In this document: positions 20,920-33,582 of the stretch, piece after piece
How the letters are laid out: each line of letters opens with the position of its first letter
Position numbering within the stretch: position 1 is the stretch's first letter
Assembly (NCBI GenBank): GCA_905250885.1
Contig: CAJNOQ010000767.1
Coordinates: forward strand, 1 to 41,561
DNA from: Didymodactylos carnosus
Lineage: Eukaryota > Rotifera > Eurotatoria > Philodinida > Philodinidae
Length of the DNA stretch: 41,561 nucleotides
Reading direction: 5' to 3'
Program-made: the position numbers and the translations under genes
The notes under the pieces: model-generated
Told to the model about the DNA's origin: nothing
Database searches by the model: none
Seen by the model: only the letters and a program-made list of their open reading frames with translations

Positions 20920-23900
20920 ATGGCTATCCGACGTTTATTCCGATTAATCATATTAGTGCTTTTCATGTTCATTGTGTTTCTGATGTATATAATGTTACAG
21001 ACGGGTCGAATTGATAACCAAGTATGTTTATCTGAAAATATTGGGTGATTCAACAGTTGTATGTGTTTATAACTTAATCTAAACAACTTTCATGAAATAT
21101 ATTTTCTATTTCTCTAGTTATAGAAGCCGCTCATCTAATGAGTAGTTTCCATAACGACATAATCTTGATATCAATCAAGCGTAATTCGAATTATTTCTCT
21201 TTAGTAAATAGAAGAATACTTGACTGGTATTATTCCTTTAGATATCTTCAAAGTCCATCGAGCAATTAAATGAATTAGAAGATACTATACGCCAGTTACA
21301 ACTATCTGTTAAAGATTTTGATAATAATAAGCACAAACAACAACAACAACAACTATCAAAAGTGAATATAGAACCAGATGTGTTGATAAATAAGTCTAAA
21401 ATAAAATATATTGATCATGAAACGGACAAAAAATGGCATGAAAATATTAATGAAACAGCAGAAGATAATCCTCAATGCGCATGGCGTGCTTCATCACCGT
21501 TAAACACGACATTTGAGGTAGACTTTATTTTCTGAACTTATAAATTAGACTAATAACACTTTTTTTATTATAGATACGTCAGTTATATGAAACATTACCA
21601 TTTGATGATGTCGATGGTGGTGTGTGGAAACAAGGATTTGCTATAACCTATAAAGAATCTCAATGGAGTCAAGATAATAAATTAAAAGTTATTTTAATGC
21701 CACATAGTCATTGTGATCCTGGTTGGCTGTACACATTTGAAGAATATTTTGGTCGTGCAACAAAATCTATTATCGATACAATCTTAACAGCTTTATCATC
21801 AAACTCAAAATATAAATTTGTTTGGGCTGAAATATCTTATTTAAATTTATGGTGGGAACAAGCATCTATTGACAAACGTGAATTATGCAAAAAATTAATT
21901 AACAATGGACAATTAGAAATTGTTACAGGAGGATGGGTAATGAATGATGAAGCAAACACTCATTACTATGCAATGTTAAATCAGTTAATCGAAGGTCATC
22001 AATGGATTGATAATCATATAGGTATGTTTATGCTAAAAGAGCATGATTAAAAAGTCATTTATCTGTATAATAATAAAAATCTTGATATAATTTAAGGTGA
22101 AGTTAAGTTAAAAAGTGCTTGGGCAAATGATCCGTTTGGTTATAGTCCAACAATGGCATATCTTCTTCAACGTACAGGAATTCAACATATGGCGATTCAA
22201 CGTGTTCATTATCATCTAAAAAAAGCTATGGCAAAGGAGAAAAAGTTAGAATTTTTATGGAGACAAGCGTGGGATCGCTCTTCTAGTACAGATATCTTAT
22301 GTCATGTCATGCCATTTTTTTCGTACGATATTCCGCATACATGTGGTCCAGATCCAAAAGTATGTTGTCAATTTGATTTCAAACGAGAGCTTATCTCTGA
22401 TATAGCATGTCCATGGGGTGTACCACCCGTGAAAATTACAAAGAGCAACGTTGAAGAACGGTAAAGTGTTTTGTTAATTTTTATTTTAAAATTTATCTAA
22501 AACAATTTCATTTTAGTGCTTCACTATTACTTGACCAATATCGAAAAAAATCTCAATTGTATGAAACAAATGTATTATTCATACCATTAGGTGATGATTT
22601 TCGTTATGTTGGTGCAAATGAGGCGGCGCAACAATTTAATAATTACGATAAATTATTTAATTATATGAATAATCGAACAGATTGGCATGTGGATGTAAGT
22701 TTTATTAAAATAAGAAATTAAAAAAAATGTAAAGATCAATTGCTGTTATTTTGAAAGATTTTAGGCTCAGTATGGTACACTCAGCAATTATTTTGAACAA
22801 CTTCAATTATCGAAGAAAAAAACAGAATTTCCTTCTTATGCTGGCGACTTTTTTACGTACGCTGATAGAAATGATCATTATTGGAGTGGATATTATACAT
22901 CAAGGTCATTTTTCAAACGTTTAGATCGAATTGTTGAATCTTATTTAAGGTTAGACACTAGAAGAAAAAACAACATCATTTTTTTGCCTTTGTTCCTCGT
23001 ATGATTAAATGTTTTTTTTTTCAAGAGCAACAGAAATTCTATTTGCTGTTGTTAATTTGAAAACATCTGAACATAAAATAGATGAAGAACATTTTCCAAA
23101 AGACAGATTCTACACGATGTTATCAACAGCCAGACGAAATTTAGCATTGTTTCAACATCATGATGGTATAACGGGAACAGCTAGATATCCTGTGGTCAAT
23201 GATTATGGAAAAAAGTAAGTGACATTGGAACAGTACATTTTGTCTTCCAGATAGATAAAACAACCTTCTTGTTTTAGACTATTGGCAGCTATTCGTTCAT
23301 GTTATCGAATAATTGAAGAATCAGTTTCATTTCTGATATTAGATAAATCTTATTCATATTCAACAAATCAAAATTTGTTGACAATGGATAGTTGGATGGA
23401 TAGATATGACACACTACCCCAGAGAAAATTAATTACAATGAAAACTGATCTAAAGTAAATCATACACAAATAACAATGAAATGAGTGAATCTTTTTTGTT
23501 ATGGGTTGTATTTCAGAACTTTACATATTTTCAATCCAACAGATCAACGTCGTATAGAAATTGTTAAAGTAATAATTGATGACTACAATATTCGAGTATC
23601 ATATCGAATATCAGCCACCTCAGTTACTCCCATTCGATGTCAAATTGATCCAAAATGGGCAGGAAAACGCTCAAATGATTTTATATCAAATCAATTCGAA
23701 GTATTTTATTGTTAATTTTAGATCTTATAATAGATTAAAATAGTATATTTTGATTTATAGCTTTTATTTCTTGTTGATATTGAACCATATACAATAAAAT
23801 CATACATTATTCAATATACAAACGATAATCCATGTCCAATGTCAAAACTTGAATATACTGATGAGAAAAATATACCAGCATCGATTAGTCCGTTTCAATT

Positions 23901-25668
23901 GACATCATCAACAGGAAAAGTGATTAAAATTGAAAATGATTATTTGACTTGTAAGTTTTCCAAACATGGTGTATTGCTTAGTATTCAACAACTACAGGAA
24001 AAAATGAGATTTAATGTCAATGTCATTCGTTATGGAACAAATCCATCTTCAAACAGTGGTGCTTACTTATTTTTACCCGATGGTCCTGGACAAGTAAGCT
24101 TATATGTTTTTTTACTATTTTATTTATAATAATATCATGTTTTCTGTTAAGGAAGTGCCAGCAAGTTCAAAAAATATAATTGTTCGTGTTCAACATGGAA
24201 ATTTAGTGAGTCGTGTGGATGTTTTACATGAACTTTATGGTCTTCAATATAAATTAGCAAATATAAATGGTAATGTATTTGATGAAATTATATTGATCTT
24301 TTAACTTTCTTTTATTTTCTATTTATGAAGGTTTGGATGGGCGAATTCTTGAAGTAGGTGCTACAACGTTTTTAACAATTGATCGAGATATTGAACTCGC
24401 ACTACGTTTTTCAACAAATATTAAAAATGATCAAGTATTTTTCACCGATTTAAATGGTTTTCAAGTAAGATTATCATAGATTTTCAATGAATTTGATTGA
24501 CTAAATATATTAGAAATGTTTCTTGCCAACATTTATATGAAACGTTTTAATTATCAATTGTCGTTTCTCAGACAAAAATTTAATTATTTGTGAACAGTAC
24601 ATGACAACAATACATCTCTTACTCTTCTTTGTTATTAATTATGATGTGATCATCTTCATTTTTGTTTATAGATGATTCGTCGTAAAACATACAAAAAACT
24701 ACCGTTACAAGCCAATGTTTATCCGATGTCAGCAATGTCCTTTATTCAAGATAATCAACTACGTATGACAATCATTTCAGCTCAACCATGTGGAGTTGCA
24801 AGTCTGAATACGGGTAAGTAACATTTTAACATCTAATCATGATCTATCATTTTATCATTCGTTTTTGCTTTGAAGGACTTCTGGATGTATTTCTCGATCG
24901 TCGTTTGTTGAGGGATGATGGTCGTGGTTTAGGTCAAGGCGTTCTGGATAATCGAGAAATAGTTAGTGTTTTTAAAATTCTTATTGAAAACCGTAAAGAT
25001 ACATTGGTATGAGAAAAAAAGAAAATACTATATTCTTAAGACTCATTCTTATGTTAATTTTATCTAGAGTGTTGATAAGAATTCTCTTACTGGTTATCCA
25101 TCGTTACTTGCACATCATTTATCAATGCAGTTATTGTATCCAATGCATACTTTACAAATGATAAAAGATTCTTCTGAACCCTTATCAAGAAGAATACATT
25201 TATTTTCAAATGATTTTTCATTACCTGGTGATGTCCATCTTGTTAATTTTCGTACATTAAATGATAATATAAACAGTGAAAAATTTCATGTATCAGACAG
25301 TATGGCATTTATTTTAAGAAAATTTTCGTATGATTGTATTCAGGACTACGATAAATTTTATCAATTCAATGCAGTAAGTAACAAAAAAACACGTCTTAAC
25401 GAAAGAATCATATATGGGATCTCAGTTGATGCCTATGTGAAAAGTTGAATTAGAGGTGCAGATTCTATACCTCTAATTTAATTTATTAATACTATTATAT
25501 TCGTTGTATGTTTAGATTAAATTTGAAAATATTTTTAAATCGGAACAAATTGATAGAATTGATAAAACATCTTTAACTTTACGTCATACCGAAGAAAAGG
25601 TTGATATAACATCAAAATTAGTTATACCTGTTGCCGAGATTGTAACTTATCGAATAAAAATACGATAA
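20920..25668 (+). CDS. MAN2A: alpha-mannosidase II, Golgi type (GH38)
   Basis: Sixteen exons join in frame to 1,139 aa: 20920-21021, 21242-21517, 21574-22021, 22097-22460, 22517-22694, 22765-22949, 23026-23214, 23278-23454, 23517-23700, 23761-24093, 24152-24269, 24331-24464, 24672-24813, 24876-25006, 25068-25373, 25516-25668. The enzyme trims two mannoses from GlcNAc-Man5GlcNAc2 in the Golgi, committing N-glycans to complex types. The N-terminus is type [10 protein letters not shown] then a hydrophobic anchor (about 9-26), then a stem with poly-Gln. Catalytic features by family alignment are zinc ligands H172 and D174 (HSHCDPGW), nucleophile D287 (WANDPFGYS), the GDD of [11 protein letters not shown], and H563 ([10 protein letters not shown]). 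[19 protein letters not shown] is the classic class II signature. Position 173 is Cys where the family has Asn. The ATG directly follows TTGTTTTAG, so a trans-splice or 5'UTR acceptor is likely. Confidence 0.96.
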
Positions 25669-25778
25669 TGATGAACGTAAAATTTTCTATATCATGTTTT
25701 ATTTTATAGATCTTTCTCAACTAATTTTTTAGTCTGTTTTCTTTTTATTCTACTTTATTTTCGAATACTATATAAGAC

Positions 25779-26550
25779 AATGTCGAATTTGTCGTTATTT
25801 GTGATACGTGATAGATTTTTGTTCTTATTTTACATTTACTTTTTTTCTTGTTAAGTTATGCATTTATTTTGTTTTTGTTTTTGTTTAATATGCTATTAAA
25901 TCTGAGAAGTGATCTGATAGTTACTTAAAAAACTTGGTAAAGAATGTAAAATGTTGTAAACACATATTATTACCTTTCACTTTGTGACAAAAAAGCGAGA
26001 AATTGAAAGAAGTCGAAATGGTGAGGTGTGGTAGTACAATGTTTTCGTTTTCGTATTTTTCTATTAAAGGCCTAGACATTGTAACTGTACAACTGCTCTT
26101 GTGCCTGCATCTATCTCTTATACTGATTAGCACGATGTCGAATTTGGTGTTATCTGTGATACGTGATAAGTTTTTGTTCGTCTTTTACTTTTTCTTTTTT
26201 TCTTGTTAAGTTATGCTTTTATTTTCTTTTTGTTTAATATGTTATTAAATCTGAGAAGAAATCTGATAGTTACCTAGTGTGTTACCTAGTACAGAGTGTT
26301 CTAGTTTCCGTATTTTTCTATCAAAGATCCAGACATTGTAACTGTACAACAGCTCTTGTGCCTGCATCTATTTCTTAAAGTGATTAGGACGATGTCGAAT
26401 TTGGCGTTATCTGTGATATGTGATAAGTTTTTGTTCTTATTTTACTTTTTCTTTTTTTCTTGTTACACTATGCATTTATTTTGTTCTTGGTTAATATGTT
26501 ATTAAAACTGAGAAAAAATCTAATAGTTACCTAATAAACTGTTGTATTCT
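25779..26550 (+). repeat. three direct copies of a T-rich 3'-flank unit
   Basis: Copies begin with (C/G)A(A/T)GTCGAATTTG and run through TGTGATA.GTGATA, a long T-rich tract, TATGCATTTATTTT, TATTAAA and CTGAGAA to GATAGTTAC. They lie at 25779-25930, 26134-26280 and 26389-26550. The second and third share a further 95 bp upstream (GACATTGTAACTGTACAAC..GTGCCTGCAT), making a unit of about 255 bp. The array starts 110 bp after the mannosidase stop and carries TATTAAA words that could act in polyadenylation. A fourth copy lies at 28576-28795. Confidence 0.8.
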
Positions 26551-26814
26551 GTTTACTATACTTAAAACAAGATATGCATACTGATGCTGAATAAGTGGCA
26601 GTAAAAATTTCTTTTGCAAGACTTAAAATACAAAACGATCACGTGAATCATTGCCCTATTAAAAAAAATGGGTGCGGCACCCTAAAAATAAAACCTAGCA
26701 GAGATCCTGCGCAGGATCTACCACACTCTTGCCAGCACTTTTCGATTTGGCATCGCTGCGCAGGGGTGCCATAATAAAGAAAATTTTGAATGCTGCGAAA
26801 GGCTTGCCGTACCA

Positions 26815-27080
26815 TACTGAAATCCATTGCTCTAAAACGCCATAAGAATACTGCATCAACATGGAATCCAAAATTTTCAGAATACTAGGAGGAGGATGCA
26901 TCGTATTGGAATCCGTTACACTAGGATGCCGCATCCCATGAGAATCCGTTGTGGTGGGATGCACTATGCATGCAGCATTAGAGTGAAACCCATTCTTCCA
27001 GTATGCCAATAGAACGCAGCATTAAAGTGGAATCCATTGTGCTGGGATGTGCTATAGATATCGTGTTAAAGTAGGATCGG
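26815..27080 (-). repeat. degenerate about 40-45-bp minisatellite
   Basis: Six or seven units begin TGGAATCC(A/G)TT and continue with GGGATGC.CTAT and GCAGCATTA(G/A)AG. Its GC content is higher than the neighbours. A 104-codon antisense frame (27009-26695) runs through it, but its repetitive reading (HPTTTDSHGMRHPSVTDSNT) is a by-product of the array and I do not call it a gene. A GGATCCTGCGCAGGATC-like palindrome lies just left at about 26702-26718. Confidence 0.7.
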
Positions 27081-28575
27081 TTGTAAACACCAGAGTTTGG
27101 AACCCTAAATTCTGGTCTATGTCACTGAATTCTGCTATGTGTTATTAAATTCTGACAAAGATATATTCCAGTAAGAATGTTCGACTCAGTACAATTTAGG
27201 ACCTGTACACTCATTTTTTATTTTTCTGACGGGAATATATCTTGGTCAAAAATTCATTTACTTAATTCGGTTTTTCAGAAATTTTGTTTTTCAAGATGTG
27301 GAAAATAATATTTTTTTTCAGTTCTCTGAAGATCTCGAAGTTGAAAAAGGAAAAGAAAATCACATATTTCAATCACCGCTTTCGTTTTTCGATTCCTAAT
27401 ATATATAAAGGACATGATCGTTTCTTACAGAAGCTTAAACTTATTCTCAAAAAGTTCTATTTGTGTATAACAATGTGCACACTTCGAGAACATGTTTGTT
27501 CTTGGCAATAGAGTTCTAAAATTCGACTCGAATCCAACGAGTCGAGTACCTACGATGTTTGGAACCTGATTCGACTCGGGTCGAATGAGATTCCAAATAA
27601 CGGTCGAGTTAGAATGTGGGTTACATAGTTTTCTCTATTTGTGCAGGTTTCCAGTTGTCAATATTTATACTGAATACAAGAATAATTCTACATATGATCA
27701 TAGATATCGTATTGATTAAAAAAAGTTGACTGGTGGAAAAAGAAATTAAGATTCAGATTTTTGAAAAAGTTAAAGAACAAAAATGTGTTTTTCGACCTGA
27801 TATTTTCTGGAAAACAAATGTCCCAAATAGGGATCTAAAAAAATGAAGAACTCAATTTCTGCTGTTCCGAAAAATGAAAAAATCAGTTTTGTAAATTTTC
27901 AGAAAACTCACACCAGATCCCTATTTGAGTGAGACAAATGAAAAACACACTTTCAGTTTTCTGAAGAAGTCCTCTTTTTTAGAGTGTAGATGAGAGTTAG
28001 AAATTTTGAAGTTTACATCGATCCTACAATGCCTTACCCCACAATTTCTATCTAAAGATGGTAAAAGAAGACATTTTTACTGAAGAACTTATACGGATTC
28101 AAAGTGAGTGAGTGAGTGCACAGCAATTTTGAAGATCTTAGTCCCTCGTTTAAATCCTACCGGCGTATTTCTATCGCGATGTTGAACTATCTTCTTTACT
28201 CTATTTCTAAAACATTAATAGTGAGCTGTGATAACTTTAATAAAAGAAATTTTCATCTCGGATCAAGTTTTCTGTCCCCTATCATTCAAAGTCTGATATC
28301 AAAATAAAGGTGAGAGATATCTTATGATTCTAGCGCGAGTCTTACCAATAAGGTAACGTTTGCCGTGTATGAGAGGCGATCAGGAGGAGAGGACAGGGAG
28401 TGCTCGCCTCTCCCTGAAAAAATGCTTAGACTTTTTGGCAAAATCTTTGACGTTTTTCCACCAACAACTTTCTGCCAAAAATTTCGAAAAATTTTTTTCG
28501 CCAGCTACTATCCTTTCTTTTCTTTTTTAATTTTTAACATTTTTAGGCCCTCGCATCTCTAAGAACAACCGGAAA
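27081..28575. other. inserted non-coding block with small inverted repeats
   Basis: No gene is seen. Structures include GACAAAGATATATTCC / GGAATATATCTTGGTC inverted words (about 27153-27246), a CGACTCG-rich palindromic patch (27527-27612), and an imperfect inverted repeat about 27780-27955 (AAATAGGGATCT / AGATCCCTATTT, with TGTGTTTTTC / GAAAAACACA outside). This 2-kb block separates the third and fourth copies of the 3'-flank repeat, so it is probably made of later insertions. Confidence 0.5.
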
Positions 28576-28795
28576 GCCTGCATTTGTCTCTTAAACTGAT
28601 TAGGGCAATGTCGAATTTGCTGTTATTTGTGATAAGTTTTTGTTTTTATTTTACTTTTCTTTTTTTTCTTGTTGCGTTATGCATTTATTTTGGTTTTCTT
28701 TAATATGTTATTAAAACTGAGAAAAAATCTCATAATTATCTAATAAATTGTTATATTCTGTTTACAAGGCTTAAAACAAGATATTGTTTCTGTCA
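28576..28795 (+). repeat. fourth copy of the 3'-flank unit
   Basis: GCCTGCATTTGTCTC..GATTAGGGCAATGTCGAATTTG through TTATATTCTGTTTAC..CTTAAAACAAGATAT matches the third copy at 26360-26580, including its 3' extension. The downstream part therefore appears to have been pushed away from the array by the 26.6-28.57 kb block. Confidence 0.75.
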
Positions 28796-30271
28796 AGTCG
28801 GATTAATAAAATAATTTAAAAACTAAGACAAAACATTGATTTTCGTTGAATATCAGTCGAAGCGGTTGAGGCAATCAACTGTGACCCTAGAAAGAGTAAA
28901 TATTGTTAAAACTACACTCAGTTGCTGAAAACATGTTTTTTTTCAAATCGATTTCAGTATTCAATGAACCACATTTTGATAACTGGGATAAAAATAATTT
29001 TCTTTTTGAGAACAATAATCCGATTATGGTCAATATTTAACGACTTATGACTTTCGCCAAAGGCAAAATTTCAAGGGAAACAAATATTTCAGCGCTTTAG
29101 CAAGAAAGACATTTCTGTGCTCAATGTTTAATATCGATTCTAAATATGGCTCAAAGCTCAACCGAAGTTCACAAACTGCCACAGAAATTGATAGTATTTT
29201 GAGCGGTAATAGTGGAATGTGGTCGGTCAAAGCTCGAGAGACGAGCTCGTGACGCAACACGTGCCATATACAACAAGATCATCTTGCAAATGCATGACTT
29301 GTGGTGAACACTTTAGAGTATTTATGTTGGAAATTTCAAGGCTTAATCATGCGTGGCTATTGAATTTTGATTAAACTTGGTTGGTTTATTTGGTTGTATC
29401 AGTTGGTTGTTACATTATTTTTTAAGGGATTTTGGTAAAATTGAAATACCTCCATCACTTTCAGACTGAAGAGCTTTGATTTTCACTAAAATTCGTAAAA
29501 ATGTTTGCTCTATCAAACTGTTCACGTAATTTCTTATTTAAAATGTTCAATGCGTTTCATCGATTATATTCAGTGGCTCAAGTGTGTTAACACGATGTTA
29601 ACCTAAGGAATATTTATTTGACAAAGTGCTGCAAATTTTTCTCTGAAAGAAGTTGAGTGTATAGATATGAATTTTGTAGTAAATGTATTGATGTATGCTG
29701 TAGAAAATCATTTTTTATACATTGTTTTGTTTTTCTTCGCTATGCAATATAAAAGTCGAACCTTATGTATTTTTTTTCTTGTTTTGTTTCTATCTCTCTA
29801 CTAGCGTTCACATATGAGACTGAGAATGTAAATCGTGTCGTTAAAAAAAAAAAAAGAAAAATGAGAAAAAAATTAAATATTATAGGAAAAAATATGTCAG
29901 GAACCTCATGACATTCTATGTTCATCGTCATCATTACTACCATAAACAAAGTCTAAAAAAAATGGATAGAATAAACGAAAAAGTCAGAAGCAGTATAGAA
30001 GGTAAAAATAGCACATATATTACTCTACGGAAATGTACTCTACTTCGATTGATGTATTACATCCACACATATAAATAATGTACTTCAGACAACGTTTTAC
30101 AGATGTAATAGGTATTTTTTTTCATATTCTGTAATTAATAATCATACATTATTCATGGTCTTCATAAGATAATTATATTTTGTTAATAAGATAGAACAAG
30201 CAAAGCGATTAGAACGAGATAGTTTGGTACAGTAGTGTTTTGAGCATGATTTTTTAAACTAAAATGAGCAC
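28796..30271. other. AT-rich stretch without recognised genes
   Basis: I see no convincing coding sequence. The 71-codon antisense frame 29260-29045 has balanced composition but no motif I recognise and no splice context. A 12-A tract lies near 29846. Confidence 0.4.
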
Positions 30272-30567
30272 CATATGGCCGGAAGGACCGAGGGCGAAGG
30301 ACAAAATCAAAGCTTCACAGTATCGAAAACAAATTACTCATATAAAAGAAAAAAAGTGATCACAAAATTTTGGTATTCTTCTGAAGATATTAATTTTGGA
30401 ATAGCTGTAGGATGAACTATCATAATGGTGCGATCTATAATTACTTCTCGTATGAACTGCACCAAGGATTAACCGAAATTTTGTGATAGCTCTTTATATG
30501 GGCAATCCAGTTTTGATACTGTAGAGATTTGATTTCGTCCTTCTACCATATCTCTTTCGGCCATATG
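30272..30567. mobile_element. MITE with about 56-bp imperfect inverted ends
   Basis: CATATGGCCGGAAGGACC.. at 30272 is matched by the reverse complement of the sequence ending ..TCGGCCATATG at 30567. The similarity continues inward through GAAGGAC(A/G)AAATCAAA and CAGTATC(G/A)AAA (left arm to about 30330, right arm from about 30504). There is no coding frame and no clear target duplication. Confidence 0.75.
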
Positions 30568-33016
30568 AGATAGAGTTATGCGAAAAAAAATCCTTGTCCA
30601 TATAGTATTACCATAATTAAAGTCATATCCTTTTTGAACGGAGAAGTAAATAAGAAGAAACATATTCAGTCAGACGTTCTAATTTTAATGTCTTACACAT
30701 CGCTGATTTACATCAAACTAACAGGTAATTAAATTTCAGTTACTCAAATACTGAATGACTACGTACGAATTTTCATTTAATTTTTTCCGTTTCTATAGCG
30801 GTAGCTAATGCGCAGGATGAGAAGTTCGTGTTGTTAAATGAATAAAAATCATGCAAGAGGGACGATATTTCTGTCAAATCAACTATTAGGCTGAAATAGT
30901 TAAATATTTGATTCTGATTGAATAAATCAAAATGACTGATTAATTTTGTCTTTGTGCACTGTGCGAATATGCATTGCTAAGTAGATTTCATTTTATTATT
31001 ACATTATTTAATAATAATTATTATTCCCTTTTTGTTTTCTTACAACTATCACGATTTCTTTTAATAGAAAAAATAACTTTAACACACAAAATAGTATCAA
31101 TGGAAATTTTTTTCAAACAGCTTTAATCGGAGAGAAAAATAAAATACAATTCTTCCTTTTCGATGCCTTCAAGTGATGGATGATGATAGACGACAAAGTA
31201 ATTATCGGATTCATCACCGATTATTCATGCAAGCTACACAAACAAGAGTATTGCAAAAAAAATGTTAAGAGAGAAAGCGAGAAAGAGAGAGATCACTAGT
31301 ATATTTGAATCTTTTGTTTTCTATTTGAACGACTGTCGATGAAAGCATAAATGAAAAGCTAATGTCTGTCTTTGTGAATCAAATAATATATCACATGCGA
31401 GATCATCATTTTCATTATAAATGTGATGAAAGCGTGAAAAAAGAAGTTGATGCACCGCTGCACACACAACAGATCCAATCGTTCAACGTCAAATTAAATA
31501 TTGTTGTTGTTTTTTTCTTCTTTCCCGCATCCGTGATTTGTGTCCTATGTGTTTGACAATAACCGTTTGTAGATGGATAGAATCCATTATCATCAATTTG
31601 TCAAATACAATGGCAGTAAAACTATATGTTAGATTATCTATTATTATCGTAATCGTCTATTGAAAAACTAATTTGCACATAAAATATGGTGGCCACAACA
31701 AAAGAAGGAAAATAAGTATCGTTATTGTTATGATAAAAAAAAAAAAATGAAAGAAAGAAAATCATCATCATCATCGTTTTCTTATTTTCATTGATTATAC
31801 GAGTGCATAGAGAACATCAACTACTAGTCGGTTTTTTGCATTATCTTTGTAAATCTAACTATTCATCCAGAGATACATATATTTCCAGCAAGAGAAATGA
31901 GAGGCGATCATATTTCAAAGGAGATAAGATTAATATAACATTTTTTAATATTAGTTTCCAAAGACAATTTATTAAAAGAAATTAAATATACAGGTAAAAT
32001 TATGTGCAGTAAAACACAACTCATTATTATTTTGTAGTTGAGAAATTTTTATATTTGAGATTAGACTAGAATGAAGATTTCTTTTTTTGAGAATAATCTC
32101 AAAATTATTGTACTATGGTAAAATGGAGAAAACTAGAAGATTCGGTATTCAATTTAACGCCAATTTGTTTTTTCTTTGTCTATAGTCGTCACTTGATTAT
32201 ACTCACGCTGTGTCGAGATATTATTTATTGGAAAAAGCGGAAATTTTTTTATTTCCCTTTTTTTAGCAGTTATCACGCAATTTCTTTATTAAGAGTTGAC
32301 AGAGCAGACTCACATATTAGTAAAAATATGATACTTTTCGTTGAAAACTTGAGCGTTTGAAATAGAATATGGCATTTCCGTCTTGACTATATACCTAATA
32401 TGTAATTTTGTACTTTTTTTCTTCAAACATACATGGAATATTATTTTTTACTTTAGCGCACACTAAACATATACCTTTTTTGTGTAATAAAGTAAAAAAT
32501 ATGTAAGAATAACTCTCATATTCTATGAAAATAAAGCCATCTTTCTATCATTGATCTTCAACAGGTTACAGCCCTTTTATCTGACAAACCATAAGACATT
32601 ATAACTTATTTACCATCGAATAGAAACTATCAACTACAATGTCTGTCTGTGCGTATGAAGAAGAGATATACAGGGTGAAAAAACAATAGCAAAACCAGAA
32701 ATATTTAGTATTTAATTCTCAATTCGTTTAGTATTAATCGAAAATATTTTTACAACAATTCTTTCAGTTATGCAGAAAAGTATGTACTGGCATCAAACTA
32801 ACATTAAACCAGAGATAAACATTACATACCACTAAATGAGAAAGTTTTTTATACATGACGTATTCTATTCTCTCATGCATAATCGTCACGGTACGAACTG
32901 TTTCTTTTCAGATAATTGTAGCAAGAGATTTTCTAAGTGTTATTAAAATTATCACTACGTTCATCAATGTACACCATTCGAATATCTACCGACAACAATT
33001 CGCATCGAAGAGCAAG
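30568..33016. other. AT-rich intergenic DNA
   Basis: No gene is recognised on either strand; the short frames are AT-driven. Low-complexity spots include ATTATTTAATAATAATTATTATT (about 31003-31025), a GAGA-rich patch (about 31268-31292) and a TCATCATCATCATCG patch (about 31763-31780). Confidence 0.45.
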
Positions 33017-33582
33017 ATGAACCTCGTAAGTTACTCGTAGTCAATAAAAATTATTTGCTATTATGCCGTATTATTTTTATACTTTAGATGTCGTCATCCA
33101 TTTATTTGTCATTTTTATTTAATATCCGTTCTGTATTAATCAGTTTTGCTAAAGAAACATGTACGATATCAAAATTTCTTTGTTATCAATGTGATTCGCG
33201 TACCGATGATTATTGTCGGGATCCATTTGACATGAGACAAGCAAATCGGACTCTTGAATGTGCGGATTATTGTGTAAAATTTTTACATTATGATAATTTG
33301 ACTGATGGCGGTGTTTTCGTTCGACGTGGTTGTGTGAATGATTACTTGCTATATCGTTTAAGCAAAATTGACGTTTGTTACAAGCATACACATTCGTCTG
33401 CCTTTACACAAGGAAGATTTTGCATGTGTGCGAAAGAAATGTGTAATGTGGGAACATCTCACAGACATTCTACAGCTTTATTAATCGCTATAATTACATT
33501 TATCTATTATTCGTATAAAAGGATATTCTCTTATTCTGGCGATGGTTATATTCAACACTTCCACTTAACACACTATTTTTAA
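33017..33582 (+). CDS. Ly6/quiver-type cysteine-rich surface protein
   Basis: The main exon 33088-33582 encodes 164 aa. A mini-exon 33017-33025 (Met-Asn-Leu) with donor GTAAGT and a 62-bp intron joins in frame, giving 167 aa; the ATG at 33088 is also usable. The N-terminus is a hydrophobic signal-like segment (IYLSFLFNIRSVLISF). Then follows a three-finger-type cysteine pattern: CYQCDSRTDDYC, DPFDM, LECADYCVKF, VRRGCVND, DVCYK, FCMCAKEMCN. The closing C-N is the Ly6/uPAR and quiver/sleepless hallmark. A hydrophobic stretch (STALLIAIITFIYYSY) follows, as in a GPI signal, but about 21 polar residues trail it, so a membrane anchor cannot be excluded. In insects, quiver-type proteins modulate ion channels and septate junctions; the partner here is unknown. 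N-glycosylation sequons NRT and NLT are present. Confidence 0.82.

Noticed and set aside
26695..27009. 104-codon antisense frame
   Set aside because: Its repetitive peptide comes from the minisatellite; no start context or splice signals.
28365..28562. Possible MITE starting GAGAGGCGA
   Set aside because: The only matching inverted word at the other side is too diverged to call an end.
33149..33391. 80-codon antisense frame over the Ly6-type exon
   Set aside because: Shadow of the real cysteine-rich gene.
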